The notes under the pieces: model-generated | The model's input: only the letters and a program-made list of their open reading frames with translations | The model's database searches: none | What the model was told of the DNA's origin: nothing | DNA from: Diphasiastrum complanatum | Taxonomy: Eukaryota > Streptophyta > Lycopodiopsida > Lycopodiales > Lycopodiaceae | DNA length: 64,000 bases | Assembly (NCBI GenBank): GCA_029204225.1 | Contig: CM055100.1 | Span: 33,073,645-33,137,644 of the forward strand | Direction: 5' to 3' | Program-made: the position numbers and the translations under genes | Shown here: piece by piece, positions 22,838-36,117 of the stretch | Numbering within the stretch: position 1 is the first letter of the stretch | Layout: each line of letters opens with the position of its first letter

Positions 22838-23133
22838 TGTGAAAGATTTCAACTAGTTTAGTCATATTTTGGTTAATTATCAATATTAGGCCAATATACA
22901 TTTCAGAATTAGAGATAAACATTTTAAAGTTATTTTACTCAAATTTCATTTCAATAAACACTTTTGGAAAGTGTGGGAAAGTTATTAGGTGGACACATTC
23001 AAATTTGAATGTTAGATGCATTGAATCTAGTCATATTGTTGATAGGGTTTTAGGTCTAGAAAGTTCTGGTAGGAAAACCAAAGTTCAAATGAGGCATGGA
23101 TCTGATATATATAGCTGTACACATGCGAGAAGA

Positions 23134-23204
<71 letters not shown>

Positions 23205-23440
23205 GCTTATACATGGGTTCTCTTGGGTTCATCTATCCATTAGTGCACTATCTTGATGGTATCTTGCAATCTTGTGTGTAGAATTCTCATATTTTGTTAT
23301 TTTTGGATCCACACATGGGAAATACAGTAGGTTAATATTATTGTACATACATCCACTTCATTTTATCATATATTTGATGTTTGATCAAGTTCTTATTGAG
23401 TTTGCATATCTTTCATTAAGTAGATACTGATTTTTCTACA
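22838..23440 (+). repeat. 3' LTR of family D with embedded (CT)n
   Basis: It starts TGTGAAAGATTTC directly after the polypurine tract and probably ends TTTTTCTACA near 23440. A TATA-like GATATATATAG is at 23104, and the (CT)n array begins about 30 bp downstream of it. The corresponding part of the minus-strand copy (about 31.95-32.36 kb) has only a short interrupted CT run. The right end is inferred from the CA and from where a copia fragment begins. Confidence 0.65.
23136..23202. repeat. (CT)n microsatellite in the family D LTR
   Basis: About 33 CT units lie just downstream of the LTR TATA-like sequence. The frames through it are Ser-Leu repeats and are not genes. Confidence 0.95.
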
Positions 23441-23950
23441 TTGGCAATGTTGCTGATTGTGTTGACTTTCTAACCAAAGATTAAGGGACACATTTTGGAT
23501 CTTTATGATCTAAAATTCTTCACAGTGATGGTTGTTTCATTACAAAGGAAAAAATCTTGGTTGCTAGGGGCAATAGACAAGGTAGACTTTTCAAGCTTGA
23601 TGCTTTTGTTATGGCTAACAAAAACCTTTGTGGAAATTCGAGATAAATTGATGTAAGAAATAGTGAAGCATCCAATTTGGTGGGAAAGTTAGGAGGTCGA
23701 GATCGGACACATTCATACTTTGCTATTTTTTGGATCCACACGTAAGAAATACAGTAGGGTACTATTATTGTACAAAAAGCAACTTCATTTTATCATAAAT
23801 TTGATGTTTGATCAAGTTCTTATTAAGTTTGCATCTCTTTCATTAAGTAGATGCTAATTTTTCTACATTGGCAAAGTTGAATGTTGTGTCGACTTTCTAA
23901 CCAAAGATTAAGGGACACATTTTGGATCTTAATGATCTGGAATTCTTCAC
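23285..23950 (+). repeat. Direct duplication, ~240 bp units about 430 bp apart
   Basis: The segment 23285-23525 (from TTTTTGGATCCACACATGGG to AATTCTTCACAGTGAT) recurs at about 23720-23955 with scattered differences. The spacer (23526-23715) is a copia fragment. The likely cause is two LTR ends of one family, or a segmental duplication involving the LTR. Confidence 0.7.
23515..23640 (+). pseudogene. Copia gag-pre-integrase fragment
   Basis: The plus strand reads DGCFITKEKILVARGNRQGRLFKLDAF, the usual block between copia protease and integrase. Nothing else of this element remains between the two duplicated segments. Confidence 0.65.
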
Positions 23951-24213
23951 ATTGATCATGTCATCAATTCTCAAGAAAGATAAAAATAAAAAGGAGGGTG
24001 TTGGCAATGTGAAACTCACGTACTTTCTAGAGGAGCTCATCTCCCTAGGAAAAAGAGGTGTGATCTTACTTGACTAAATAGTGGAAGAATTGGAACATAC
24101 ACTCCCATCATGCTTTAATTTGAAAGCTACCACATAACATCAAAATTTTGATACATATGACAAGGAATTAACAAAAAATACACTTGGGCCTAGGGATGCT
24201 AGATTATTATATG

Positions 24214-27110
<2,897 letters not shown>

Positions 27111-27119
27111 ATGTGTCCA

Positions 27120-27985
27120 CTATCATTCTTCACAAATGCTACTTTCGCATATTAGAGCTCCATAGGTAGTTCATTGGAGAATATAGACACACTCGAGCGT
27201 AATATCACCAAAGCAAGTGCTCTCTTTTAGGTCAATTATGAGAGAGGATGTAGCAACACTTAATACACTCTTTTGGACTACACATAGTCCTACAACAATA
27301 ATGATTAGAACACCTGAAGCGTAGACTAGAGTTATACCAATGATTTTTGAGGTTGCAAACCCAGTAGGTGGAGATCTAGAAGTGTAAGAATAACTTGGTC
27401 TCTATGTTTCTTTTGTAACAAGTGACTAGCAAACATGGATGTTGCTACCATCAATGTCATTGTAGATGCATGACTAAGTAACACAATAAATCATCTGAGA
27501 GGTAGGATGAGTCAAAAAATATCAAAAACTGCCCACAAGTTGGAATTGGTCATGATAAAAGTGGATTGTAAGAGACAATGTATATAGTAGATGATGAACT
27601 ATGTTCTAGTGCAATGGGTATGGATTCACTCAAGTTGTTGAAGGAAAGATCCATGACATTTACACATTTCATTATTGCTAAAGCATTACAATTTCTTTTG
27701 ATAAATTTCTTGAGGAGTTATTATTTTCTAGCATCAAATATTGTAAGGATTTCAATTGACTATGGAGTATGCTTCCACCAAAGTTGTTGGATCAAAAATT
27801 GAGAAGGTGAGATTGACCAAGCTAGTTCTATGGAGAGAAATTTCATCTACAAATGATTATCTCCTAGAATTGAGGTTGGATTGTGTCCACTAAGCATCAA
27901 AATTGATAATCTGCTGTAGTTTCCAATTGCAGATGGAATCTTTCTAGTCAATTGGTTTAGTGAGAGATCCATGTATGTTAGGATA
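27120..27985 (-). pseudogene. Leucine-rich-repeat receptor-like protein relic (LRR end and transmembrane region)
   Basis: On the minus strand the sequence reads MDLSLNQLTRKIPSAIGN, a typical plant LRR unit. After a degraded stretch it gives MDLSFNNLSESIP, then PIPTCGQF and a YLSDDLLCYL-like block, which is the usual end of an LRR ectodomain (PIPTGGQF...GNxxLCG). In another frame, about 27230-27350 encodes a hydrophobic run including GVLIIIVVGLCVVQ, which fits the membrane span. Stops and frame changes are frequent, and no kinase domain follows. The call rests on motif order. The closest relatives are probably phytosulfokine/brassinosteroid-receptor-like LRR proteins, which is an inference. 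Confidence 0.65.
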
Positions 27986-27989
27986 ACAA

Positions 27990-28078
27990 TGTGTACAAGT
28001 GTTTGTGTTATCACTTGGGTCATAGATCAATCAAATAGAATGGTTTATTATCATTTTATTTCACATGGTATCAAAGCT
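27990..28078 (+). repeat. Copia LTR end and primer binding site
   Basis: TTTATTTCACA is followed at 28066 by TGGTATCAAAGCT, a one-mismatch form of the tRNA-Met primer site. This marks the end of a 5' LTR whose left part cannot be delimited. The following 800 bp show no clear gag. Confidence 0.65.
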
Positions 28079-28890
28079 TAGGATTTCCAAAATGCATGTT
28101 ATGGTCAGGTTTGAATCAAGTTTGGAGAGAGCTGGTGCTCTAGCCTCTCATTGGTGAAGCTAGTCACCAATTTTGGTGTCATACACATGTCTGAGAAGTA
28201 AGAAAGCTTGGAGAACTAAATTCTTTGTGAATTCTCTATTTTTTGGAGTTCTTTTTTTCTACTCATACTCTTATGCATTTGATTTTTCGAGAGAATCTAA
28301 GGTGTAGATGACTTAACATCTCACAAGGCAACAATTCTTAAGCTAGCTTGATAGTTTGTAAGTGATTTGATTCCAAAACACCAATTTAGGTAGTTTCTTC
28401 TTAAATGCATATTTGGATATATTGCTTATGCATTGATAGAGTAGCTAATTGAGTGGATGTGGATTAGAAATCATTTCTTCAAACTTTTGTAGTTTGGTGT
28501 GTCATTCTTAAGATATCTAACAACTAGTTTTGGCAATCAAAGAAAGATTGGAGTAGTACCTTTCAAGATATGATGGGATCTCTTGTTTCATGATTTTATA
28601 TGTTCATTTATGCATTCAAGTGTGTTAAAGAGCATTTTTTTGGATTCTATTTCTATCCATTGAGTTTTGTTCTACTTTAAATACAAAATTTGCCCACTTC
28701 TAGCATGCTAGTCAACTAGGTTCATGATTGTGATAGAAGTAAGGAAGTGAGTGGTGGTGTGCACACGAATAGGACACATTCAAATATCTATCAAGGATCA
28801 AGAAGGACCAAGTTTCTTCAACATGGAAAACCAAAGAGGTTTTTTTTAAAAGACAATGATAGGTTGATAAAAAAACTACTCAATATGGAA
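28079..28890. other. Possible copia leader; no recognised gene
   Basis: This follows the primer site at 28066. A 65-codon frame at 28747-28944 is Lys/Arg-rich without a known motif. I can support nothing further. Confidence 0.35.
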
Positions 28891-28904
28891 GGTGTCAGAA
28901 AGTG

Positions 28905-29560
28905 GTGTACTGAAGATAGGTCTAGCTCGAAAATAAACAAATGAAATCAATTTGTGTGTCTAGAAAGAATACTTTTCGTGCATGGTGGAATAAACTGTCT
29001 TCTTCTTTTACAATGCATGACTACGCCTATCAATTTCAAACAAAACAATAGTGACAGAAATCACGTTTGAACTTACAGTAACTAACTTTGAAATTGCCAA
29101 TACTATAGTGATTACATAGCCAAACAATCAAGCATCGAAAATTATCAAACAAATAATCAGTCGCAAAGAATTCCAAAAAACGCATACATTTTGAGACGAA
29201 CAAGGAGTATTGATTCAGTATGAAAACGTAACAAAAGTAAATAATTACAATAAGTTGCGGATCGAAGCCGCGTACTCTATGCTATCTCTGAGCGGCTAAA
29301 ATGAAAGTCTGAATTAAGCGCAATGCTAATAAGCAGTGGCACAATAGCAATCTCTAAAACAACTCTAAGAAGTGAGCTAGAATGCTCAAGAGTGTTCAAG
29401 CTCGCATGCTTGAGAGAGAGAGAGAGAGAGCTAACTATTCAAATGCTTTTGATTATTCTGATTTTCAATGACTTAAACTATGTGAATATGAACAACTATT
29501 TATACTAATAAATTAGGTCGTCAATTGCGATTGCCAGTTGGCTGATCTCCGCTAGCATCC
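28905..29560 (-). repeat. LTR-like repeat H, copy 1
   Basis: The segment 28905-29297 matches 55855-56265 over about 390 bp with scattered substitutions. Shared blocks include AATGCATGACTACGCCTATC, a TTTCAAACAAAACAATAGTG stretch and ACTCTATGCTATCTCTGAGC. Beyond 29297 the copies differ. Minus-sense orientation is inferred from the copia LTR at 14080, which carries the same CATGACTACGCCTATC block next to its primer site. Confidence 0.6.
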
Positions 29561-29569
29561 ATCCGATTC

Positions 29570-30340
29570 CTTGTCATTGATTGTTGATAAGTGGTGAAAT
29601 CGGCCGTAAACGTTCTGTCTGCATAAATGAACCAAAACTGTAGCTCTGCATAAATGAACTAAACCAGCCACAGGCGACACTGTCGGGTATTTTGCAAAAA
29701 AGACGAAAAATGAGAAGGTGCCCTTAAATCTCATTTAGGGTTGTCCCACACTTTGCTAGAGATGCTGCTCTCGGGTAGAGAGAGAAAATCATACATAGAA
29801 AACTCTGATAGAGAGAGAATAAGTCTAAAATACCAAAATCTCAATATTCACAATATGGCAAACATGCCCAGCTTTCCCTACATGAGAGAGACTCAAATTC
29901 CTACAGTGGAGTTGCATGGAAAGTCCACTTAACTGAACTAGTTCACCTACTAGAGATCCACATGTGTAACTGCATGCATGTATGGTGCATGTACTGCATG
30001 TCAACTCATAAAATTGCCTAGACATGTGTAGATCACAAAAACTACTTTGCATGTTGCATGCACTGATTGCATGTGGCTTGCATGCATATAGTAAGACCTT
30101 GTATGCTATCTAAACATCTGCATGTCATCATAATTGAACCTATCTAACTCAAATCCGCGCTATACACTAGAAGAATATGTGCTCAATTCACACTCCTTAT
30201 ATGTACAACATGAAATCTAGTGGCCAAACTCGAGATAGGAAGATAATATTTTAATAATCTTCACACAGCCCTCCGCCTGTCAAAAGGGTTAGAACACTTG
30301 GATAGGATCCTAACCTAGCTTAGTTGAAATATTTAGATGC
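29570..30340. other. No recognised gene
   Basis: Includes short GA runs (29760-29820) and several TGCATG-rich stretches (29970-30090). The frames seen show no motif. Confidence 0.4.
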
Positions 30341-30349
30341 TTTTACTCT

Positions 30350-31560
30350 CTTCACTAACACTACACCACCTTAACACTACCCATTCTTACACTATCCCAA
30401 CATACATCATGATCTATATACTCAAGTTGAGGTGATGCTGGTACCTCTTGTTCCACTGTTGCTAAATTCACATGAGCCACTTGGTTGTTAGCTTGCCCTG
30501 GTGGTGCAGGTAAGGCCATGCGTTGTTGATTGTTTGGCATGCCATACCTTGGTGCCACATTGGGTGTCCCTTGATGATAAGGATAAGAGGTCTGATAAGG
30601 ACTCCTCTTCTATTGTATGATCTGGGGGCTAAATGGACAAAATTTTGTCTCGTGCGATGATGCATTGCACAGATGGCAAAATCTCTTTGTCAATCTCAGA
30701 TTCTGCTTTAATATCGGACACTCATTAGATGGATGGTTCTGAGTGCAAACTGAACACCATACATTTTCTCGGCAGGGATACTGCAGTTGGTTCTACTCCG
30801 GTGGATTGGGAATTGGTGCCACAGCTCCCCACAAGGCCTTCAGTTTTTTATCAAACTAAGCTGTCAATTGTTCCATCTGCTGCTTGTGTAATTTTGTCAT
30901 TTGCTCCATCAACAGTTCTGTGGATATGTTCGATGTGTAGGATGATGATGATGCTAACGAAGGAGTTGGAGTATGGGTGGTTGGATAAGATTCATCGTCA
31001 GAATTCTCATCCTCTTCCTTGATGGCATCTTCCATTGCTTTCTACAATGTAGCATACTGCTCCCATTGTTTAAGCTCTCGTCTACGTGGCAACCCCGCGA
31101 GGAACCACATAATAACTACATGATTGGAAGTTAGAACTGCGTTGCGCTCAAATCTTAGATGTTTGACCTGTTCAATGTAGTCCCTGAGCCTTTCTCTTTT
31201 TCCCATCTTCACTTTGCTCAGCAGGAGAAACGGATCTTCCTGGAACTTTTTTGGTTTAAAGCGCGTGATGAGAGCCACTTTAACCACTTTCCAAGTGGTT
31301 TTCTCTTCTTTGGATAGGTTGAAGAACCAATCTTGTGCTACTGCTACCAAGGACTTCGGGAACGACATCAACTTCTCTGCCGGTGTCCGCTCGTCGTAGA
31401 TTTCACATGTTTGTTCGTAGATCTAGAGAAATCTGATTGGATTTGATGACCCATCATATTTAGGTATTTCCATTCGTGGTGCCCTCCAGATTGCTTGCAA
31501 TGGTGCGATAGGTACAGGTTGACCCATTGGATCCATTGGTGCTGATTCGTTTTGCCTCAA
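30350..31560 (-). pseudogene. Gypsy gag with CX2C zinc-knuckle-like motifs
   Basis: Read on the minus strand, it starts with APRMEIPKYDGSSNP, continues as PKSLVAVAQDWFFNLSKEEKTTW (the conserved gag helix with Trp) and FKPKKFQEDPFLLLSKVKMG, and gives LRDYIEQVKHLRFE and MWFLAGLPRRREL. This is a standard plant gypsy gag core, open for 109 codons (31371-31042). After a stop come an acidic linker, CSVCTQNHPSNEC and CHLCNASSHETKFC knuckle-like motifs, and a Pro/Gln-rich tail to about 30360. Several stops or frame changes break it. No protease or RT follows. Confidence 0.8.
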
Positions 31561-31569
31561 TATGCGTAA

Positions 31570-31950
31570 CTACTACTTTGGGAAGGTTTGTTGCTTGATT
31601 TGATGTTCTTCTCGTGATTCATCATCTGGATATCAAATTCATTCGGTGGTAGAGTCCAAGGATGTTGGATCTTGCTGGTACAATGGAATTCAATCTGGAT
31701 CTTAAGGGACCTAATCAATAAGATAGGCCGATAGTGTGATTTTAGGCCTTTTACTATGGTTTTACCTTGATAACTTTTTGATCCTTGTTTCGATTGGCCT
31801 AAGATTTTCACAACAGTTGGATCTAGTGTAGATTTAACCACTAATCTAGTATATGAAAGTTACTCATGTGAGGGTTGGCTGTGCAAAGGTTCTTTCATTG
31901 TTTTGCAATAAAAAAAACCTTCATTTATCAATAATTACTGAGAAGTAACT
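31570..31950. other. Junction DNA between gag relic and family D copy
   Basis: Leader-like sequence of the gag relic on the minus strand; the minus frame 31841-31557 shows no motif. Confidence 0.35.
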
Positions 31951-32360
31951 GTCGCAGGGCTTACAGGAGCTGTGTCTAGTATGGATCTAGCTCTAAAAAT
32001 CTTTGCAAAGGTTGTGAAGCACTTCAGATCATTCAAGATTCAATCCATGTCCTTGATCTTTGGTTACAATAATGAGCAAACCAACAATCTTGCCAAGATA
32101 ACATCATGAAAGTGCACGAATGAGTAGTAGAACCCAAAGAGGACCATGTATAATAATGAAACGAGAGAGAGAAGAGAGAAAATGTGTCTATACACAAGTT
32201 ACATCCTTCTATAACAGGTCCAAATTCTATTTGGCCACTTGGCTTTCCCTCCAAAATGCTAACCCTACTATTTTTGGGTCTAGATTCAAAGTACCCAACA
32301 ATCAAATTTGAATCTCTCTCAAACTCGACTACCAACTTTCCCACACTTTCAAAAAGTGTT
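31950..32360 (-). repeat. LTR part of family D, minus-strand copy
   Basis: It is homologous to the plus-strand LTR at 22.93-23.53 kb; shared stretches include GTGTGGGAAAGTT and GTGCACT-containing blocks. The CT tract is short and interrupted here (about 32160-32185), unlike the 33-unit array in the plus copy. Confidence 0.6.
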
Positions 32361-32443
32361 TATTGAATGTATTTTAAATGATGCAAATCCAGCACCACCT
32401 AACTCCATAAACCAAGTAGGTTGCACTAGTCCATCTTCAAGAT

Positions 32444-33151
32444 TCACTTGACACAAGAAAATGACCATGAATTCACCAAAAATTGACAATCTCCAAGTAT
32501 TGGCACCAAGTAGCTCAACATTTGAGAACTTAGCCATGGATGAGTGACATAATGGACCTCCAATAGCTTCATTCCATCACAGAAAACCAAGAATTCTAGT
32601 ACAACTCCAACAATAAGATATTGCAAGACAATGTAGGTAGTTTGTCCATATCTTGACAATTTGCACACATTCACATGAAATAGCTCAAACATGAGATAAA
32701 ACAAGTAAAGTAAGCTTGAACAACACTTCCTTGCTGTTCCTCTTTCTTTACTTGAGTTTAAATACTCCTGCAAAAATAGATCCATAACATCTTTGCCAAA
32801 TGACCTTCCTTTGATGCTTTTGACTAGCTCCAAATTGCCACCTTTCCTTGTGTGTTGTTGAAGCCCTTTGAGACCAACCTCTTGATCTTCCTCTTGACCA
32901 TCAAAGTCACTAAACAAAATTTGTTTTTCAGATCCATTACTTGATTTTCCAACATAAAAACCATGAGAACCAATATCCACTTTCATAGCATCATCTACAC
33001 AAGAAAATTCTCCAAAACATGTGAGTAAAGCAAAGTGAGTCACTTCCACTTGCTTACCTTTCTCTTGAACATCAAAGATATCAAAAATATGAATATCTTC
33101 AGACCTGAACCTCTGGAAATACTCCCTCTCAAACATATGATCTAGATCCAA
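32444..33151 (-). CDS. Family D ORF, 235 residues, unknown function
   Basis: This is an uninterrupted frame matching the broken frames at 21635-22350. It starts MDLDHMFEREYFQRFRSEDIH. The middle is acidic and Gly/Ser-rich, and the end is aromatic and hydrophobic (WLSSQMLSYLVPILGDCQFL). It has no recognised domain. Conservation between two separated copies suggests the frame was under selection in the element. The neighbouring upstream frame (33577-33206) runs into it through the joint FTNLCGNLRSSIDEI at about 33190, so the original protein may have been longer. Confidence 0.5.
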   Translation of the reverse strand: MDLDHMFEREYFQRFRSEDIHIFDIFDVQEKGKQVEVTHFALLTCFGEFSCVDDAMKVDIGSHGFYVGKSSNGSEKQILFSDFDGQEEDQEVGLKGLQQHTRKGGNLELVKSIKGRSFGKDVMDLFLQEYLNSSKERGTARKCCSSLLYLFYLMFELFHVNVCKLSRYGQTTYIVLQYLIVGVVLEFLVFCDGMKLLEVHYVTHPWLSSQMLSYLVPILGDCQFLVNSWSFSCVK

Positions 33152-33205
33152 AATATCTCATCGATGCTCGATCTCAAATTTCCACAAAGGTTAGTGAAAA
33201 CAATG

Positions 33206-33577
33206 TCATTGGTGGCACCATAAAAGATAGATTTCAAACTTTCCATCCAACATGAAGTAGAGTAGGTGAAGATGAGTATCAAACCTAATAAATCCAGCCC
33301 TCTTGAGTATATAAAAAACCTCAATAAGCTCACCAATGAGATCTCCCTTGCCTTGAAAAAATTGCCACTCGATTTGCTCCATGTAGTCTTCATCAGCCAA
33401 CCTTTTGCCATCTTGATCATGAGTGATCAATTCATAATCGTAGAATCCTTTGAGTTGATGAAGAGATGTGAGATCCATGAATTGGATCTTCTCAAGAACC
33501 AATCTTCCATTGCTCTTTCCTTCATAATACTCCCTCTTAATGATTGCATCATAAGAAGTAGAAAACCTCAAAGACAT
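33206..33577 (-). CDS. Family D upstream ORF, 123 residues, unknown
   Basis: An open frame starting MSLRFSTSYDAIIKREYYEG and ending near the start of the 235-residue ORF. It is rich in aromatic and charged residues, with no recognised motif. A second frame over the same region (33420-33142) reads through the joint into the next ORF, so one base change may separate pieces of one protein. The plus copy at 21.6 kb lacks this part. Confidence 0.4.
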   Translation of the reverse strand: MSLRFSTSYDAIIKREYYEGKSNGRLVLEKIQFMDLTSLHQLKGFYDYELITHDQDGKRLADEDYMEQIEWQFFQGKGDLIGELIEVFYILKRAGFIRFDTHLHLLYFMLDGKFEIYLLWCHQ

Positions 33578-33632
33578 TAGAAGCCATGAAAAAAATAATT
33601 TCTACCTTCAACATAAGGATGATTGAAGTACT

Positions 33633-34142
33633 CTATTTTTTCAAACAAGAACTTCTATTCAATGTTTTAGGTAATGACTCATATAATAATGATTCTTCCT
33701 CACTATTGTTCACAATGATATCATTCAAAGTACATCCTACTTTGAACTCTTCACATGCTTCTCTTCTTCTTGACTTGTGACTATCTCCCTCACCAAGTCT
33801 CTTGATAGAACCATTTGATCTACTCTCTTTATGAAGACATGTGACTCCACTTGCTACAAAAAATAATTTCTTGGACACATCACAAAAGAATGTAGAAGAA
33901 CCATCTCCTTCATGAATGCACCTAGCAACATCTTTTTTCATATGATCAAAGAAATCATTATCAACAATCTTTTCCGAGGAAGAACCGTCACCTCCATTGA
34001 GGAAGTTAGCTCTTTCCTTACCTTTTGCATGCTTGCACTTGCCATGAAGAACCGTTTAAGAACAATTATTATCCTCATAACTAGCCAAGTTTTTACAAAG
34101 ATGAACATCTCCAAGAAGCAAATTAGATCTTGACCTAGATCT
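33633..34142 (-). pseudogene. Family D 5' ORF with SR repeats
   Basis: The minus strand reads an RSRSRS stretch close to the copia joint (about 34.13 kb), then a Gly/Ser-rich stretch, MKKDVARCIHEGDGSSTFFC and a Cys-containing SKKLFFVASGVTC. The frame ends at the stop near 33635; a TAA at about 34060 interrupts it. The function is unknown. SR repeats in plants often mark RNA-binding or splicing-type proteins, but that is only a composition remark. Confidence 0.4.
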
Positions 34143-34965
34143 TGAGAAAAAAGTACAAAATGGACCAAGAGTGGATCCTAATCTGATCCTCAAGAGGGAT
34201 TGGATGTAAGATTCACTTGATCTATCAATCTACATAAGATTAAGATCAATCTAGATCAATTCTAGACATAAAAACCTAACAAGAACAATCACTAATGAAG
34301 GTAAATGTACTTGCTGGTTTCACACATGTGAAACTCTGTCAAAGTATGGACTCCAACCTGAAAACAAAGTACACTATGATAGAACCTCAAAATAATCAAA
34401 ACAAATGTAGAATAATAGAAAAAATTACACAAAATTGCTTCCAAAATCAAGATTGATGTTTCATATTGATTGTGGCCAAATATGCCTCTATATATACACT
34501 TCTTGGAGCTTGAGGTATCAATCATGCATCAGATCTCACACGTGTGAGGATGCTTTGTCATCATCATGCAAATTTGACACTTGGATCAAACTTTTTATTT
34601 TGAGCATTTTTGGTCCAATTTCCTACCATATAGAGATCTTCATGGAAATCTTCTAGAAGCAAAAACTCGCCTACTTCAGCTTATTCCACATGTGTGAGCT
34701 ATCCTCTACACATAGGATGTGACACCTAACCAAATTATGTGGCTCATGCAATCAATAGATTGATGCCATGTGTCATATATCTAGAAAACTAGTTTCTGGC
34801 CTTTTTAGCCACTAGAACTTGAATTAAATCATATGTACAACATATATGATTATGGTACATGACAAGTACACTAATTTCACATGTGGGAACAAGCTCCACA
34901 CATGTGTGATTATCCTATATACATGATTTTGGCCTTCACCAAGCATTATTTTTGCATTTTTAACA
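34143..34965 (-). repeat. 3' LTR of copia family A, copy 2
   Basis: Minus-sense ends are TGTTAAAAATGC (at 34965) and CTCA (at 34143), 823 bp. The right border is defined by the polypurine tract TTGAGGAGG, the left by comparison with the 5' LTR at 37916. A TATA-like run lies near 34490, and a near-perfect CACATGTG palindrome is at 34317-34334. Confidence 0.9.
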
Positions 34966-34970
34966 CCTCC

Positions 34971-35726
34971 TCAACAATCTAGCTTGGTAGATCTATCTAT
35001 AACTCCAAGAGCCAATCTTAATTTTACAAATCGATCTTTAGGCAATGTCTTGGTGAGTATATCAGCAATGCAATCTGATGATGAAACATGAATAAGCTTG
35101 ATCTCCTCTGCTTGCACTTTCTCCCTCACAAAATGATGTGAAATCTCAATGTGCTTTGTTCGAGCATGGAAGACTGGATTGTTTGCAAGTTGTTGAGCTG
35201 CTTGATTGTCACAATATATGCATGGAATGTCTTCATCCTTGATCACATGAAGCTCCTCCAAAAGCCTTTTAAGCCAAAGAACCTCCTTTGTTGTTGTTGT
35301 CATAGCTTTATACTCGGATTCTGTTGATGAAAGAGAGATGGTATCTTGCTTTTTGGAAAGCCAAGATATAGCTCCACCACATAAGAATGTAGCAAATGCA
35401 CTTATGGATCTTCTATCCATCTTGTCACCTGCAAAACTTGAGTCCGAAGATGCTTTTAAACAAATATTAGTCCTTTCATAAACTATGCCAAAGTCTTTTG
35501 TAGCCGAGATGTACCTTAACGCCCTTTTTGCTCCTTTCCAATGGCATATTAATGGACTTTGCATGTATTGACTCAATTTGCCAACACAAAAACTAAGATC
35601 TGGTCTAGTGATGGTTAAGTATATCAAGGAACCAATAAGCATTCTATAGGTAGTGACGTTCTCAAAGGATGCTTCATCACTTTCCTCAGAAACTTTTACA
35701 CTTAGTTTCAACTCCTTTACAATCAA
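34971..35726 (-). CDS. Copia RT C-terminus and RNase H, open frame of 251 residues
   Basis: RNase H degrades the RNA strand during reverse transcription. The frame reads the RT end (MLIGSLIYLTITRPDLSFCV and HWKGAKRALRYI), then SDSSFAGDKMDRRSISAF, where the catalytic Asp region of copia RNase H is expected. It continues with SWLSKKQDTISLSSTESEY (catalytic Glu region), YCDNQAAQQLANNP with an Asp, ARTKHIEISHHFVREK and ADILTKTLPKDRF. This 3' end of pol is intact, while the upstream half is broken by a frame change near 35700. Confidence 0.85.
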   Translation of the reverse strand: MIVKELKLSVKVSEESDEASFENVTTYRMLIGSLIYLTITRPDLSFCVGKLSQYMQSPLICHWKGAKRALRYISATKDFGIVYERTNICLKASSDSSFAGDKMDRRSISAFATFLCGGAISWLSKKQDTISLSSTESEYKAMTTTTKEVLWLKRLLEELHVIKDEDIPCIYCDNQAAQQLANNPVFHARTKHIEISHHFVREKVQAEEIKLIHVSSSDCIADILTKTLPKDRFVKLRLALGVIDRSTKLDC

Positions 35727-36117
35727 TCATGCCAAATTTTGCTAAGATTGATCTACCATACTTATATTGACATATGAAAGTAAAATCATTACTTCTAGTG
35801 ACTTCTATTCCAAGTATAACTTTAAGAAGTCCTCGATCAACCATTCTAAATTCACTAGACAAGGAAACTTTTACATTTTTGATGCCATCTAGATCATTTC
35901 CTGTGAGTATAATGTCATCAACATATAAAACTAAGATAATGATCTTACCATCATTACATTTGTAGTACAATGATGGTTCATAAGAACTTACAACAAATCT
36001 AATGGAAATAAGATAGGAATGCAACCTAGAGTACCTTGCTCTTGGTGCTTGCCTGAGTCCATAAAGACTCTTTTTCAAAAAACACACCTTTTTCAAGAGA
36101 TTCATCAAAAAGTACAT
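35686..36117 (-). pseudogene. Copia RT core with truncated N-terminus
   Basis: It begins by deletion at KSLYGLRQAPRA, the block before the palm, and contains LYVDDIILTG with the catalytic YVDD. It then gives VILGIEVTRS and KYGRSILAKFGM and shifts frame into the next ORF. The fingers part of RT is missing: the sequence passes from the integrase tail directly into this block at about 36085. RT polymerase function is lost even though YVDD is present. Confidence 0.85.

Larger units (their letters stand above)
31950..34142 (-). mobile_element. Family D element, minus-strand copy, interrupted by a copia element at its 5' side
   Basis: It contains an LTR part (about 31.95-32.36 kb, homologous to 22.93-23.53 kb), the 235-codon unknown ORF, a second ORF upstream and an SR-repeat stretch near 34.12 kb. 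The copia family A element begins at 34143, exactly where the family D sequence stops, so copia insertion or a recombination joint lies there. No gag/pol domain is visible in 2.2 kb. Confidence 0.65.

Noticed and set aside
29220-29297. tRNA-derived SINE suggested by the conserved CGCGTACTCTATGCTATCTCTGAGC block
   Set aside because: There are no A/B box promoter pair and no poly-A tail; the block belongs to the LTR-like repeat H shared with 55.9 kb.
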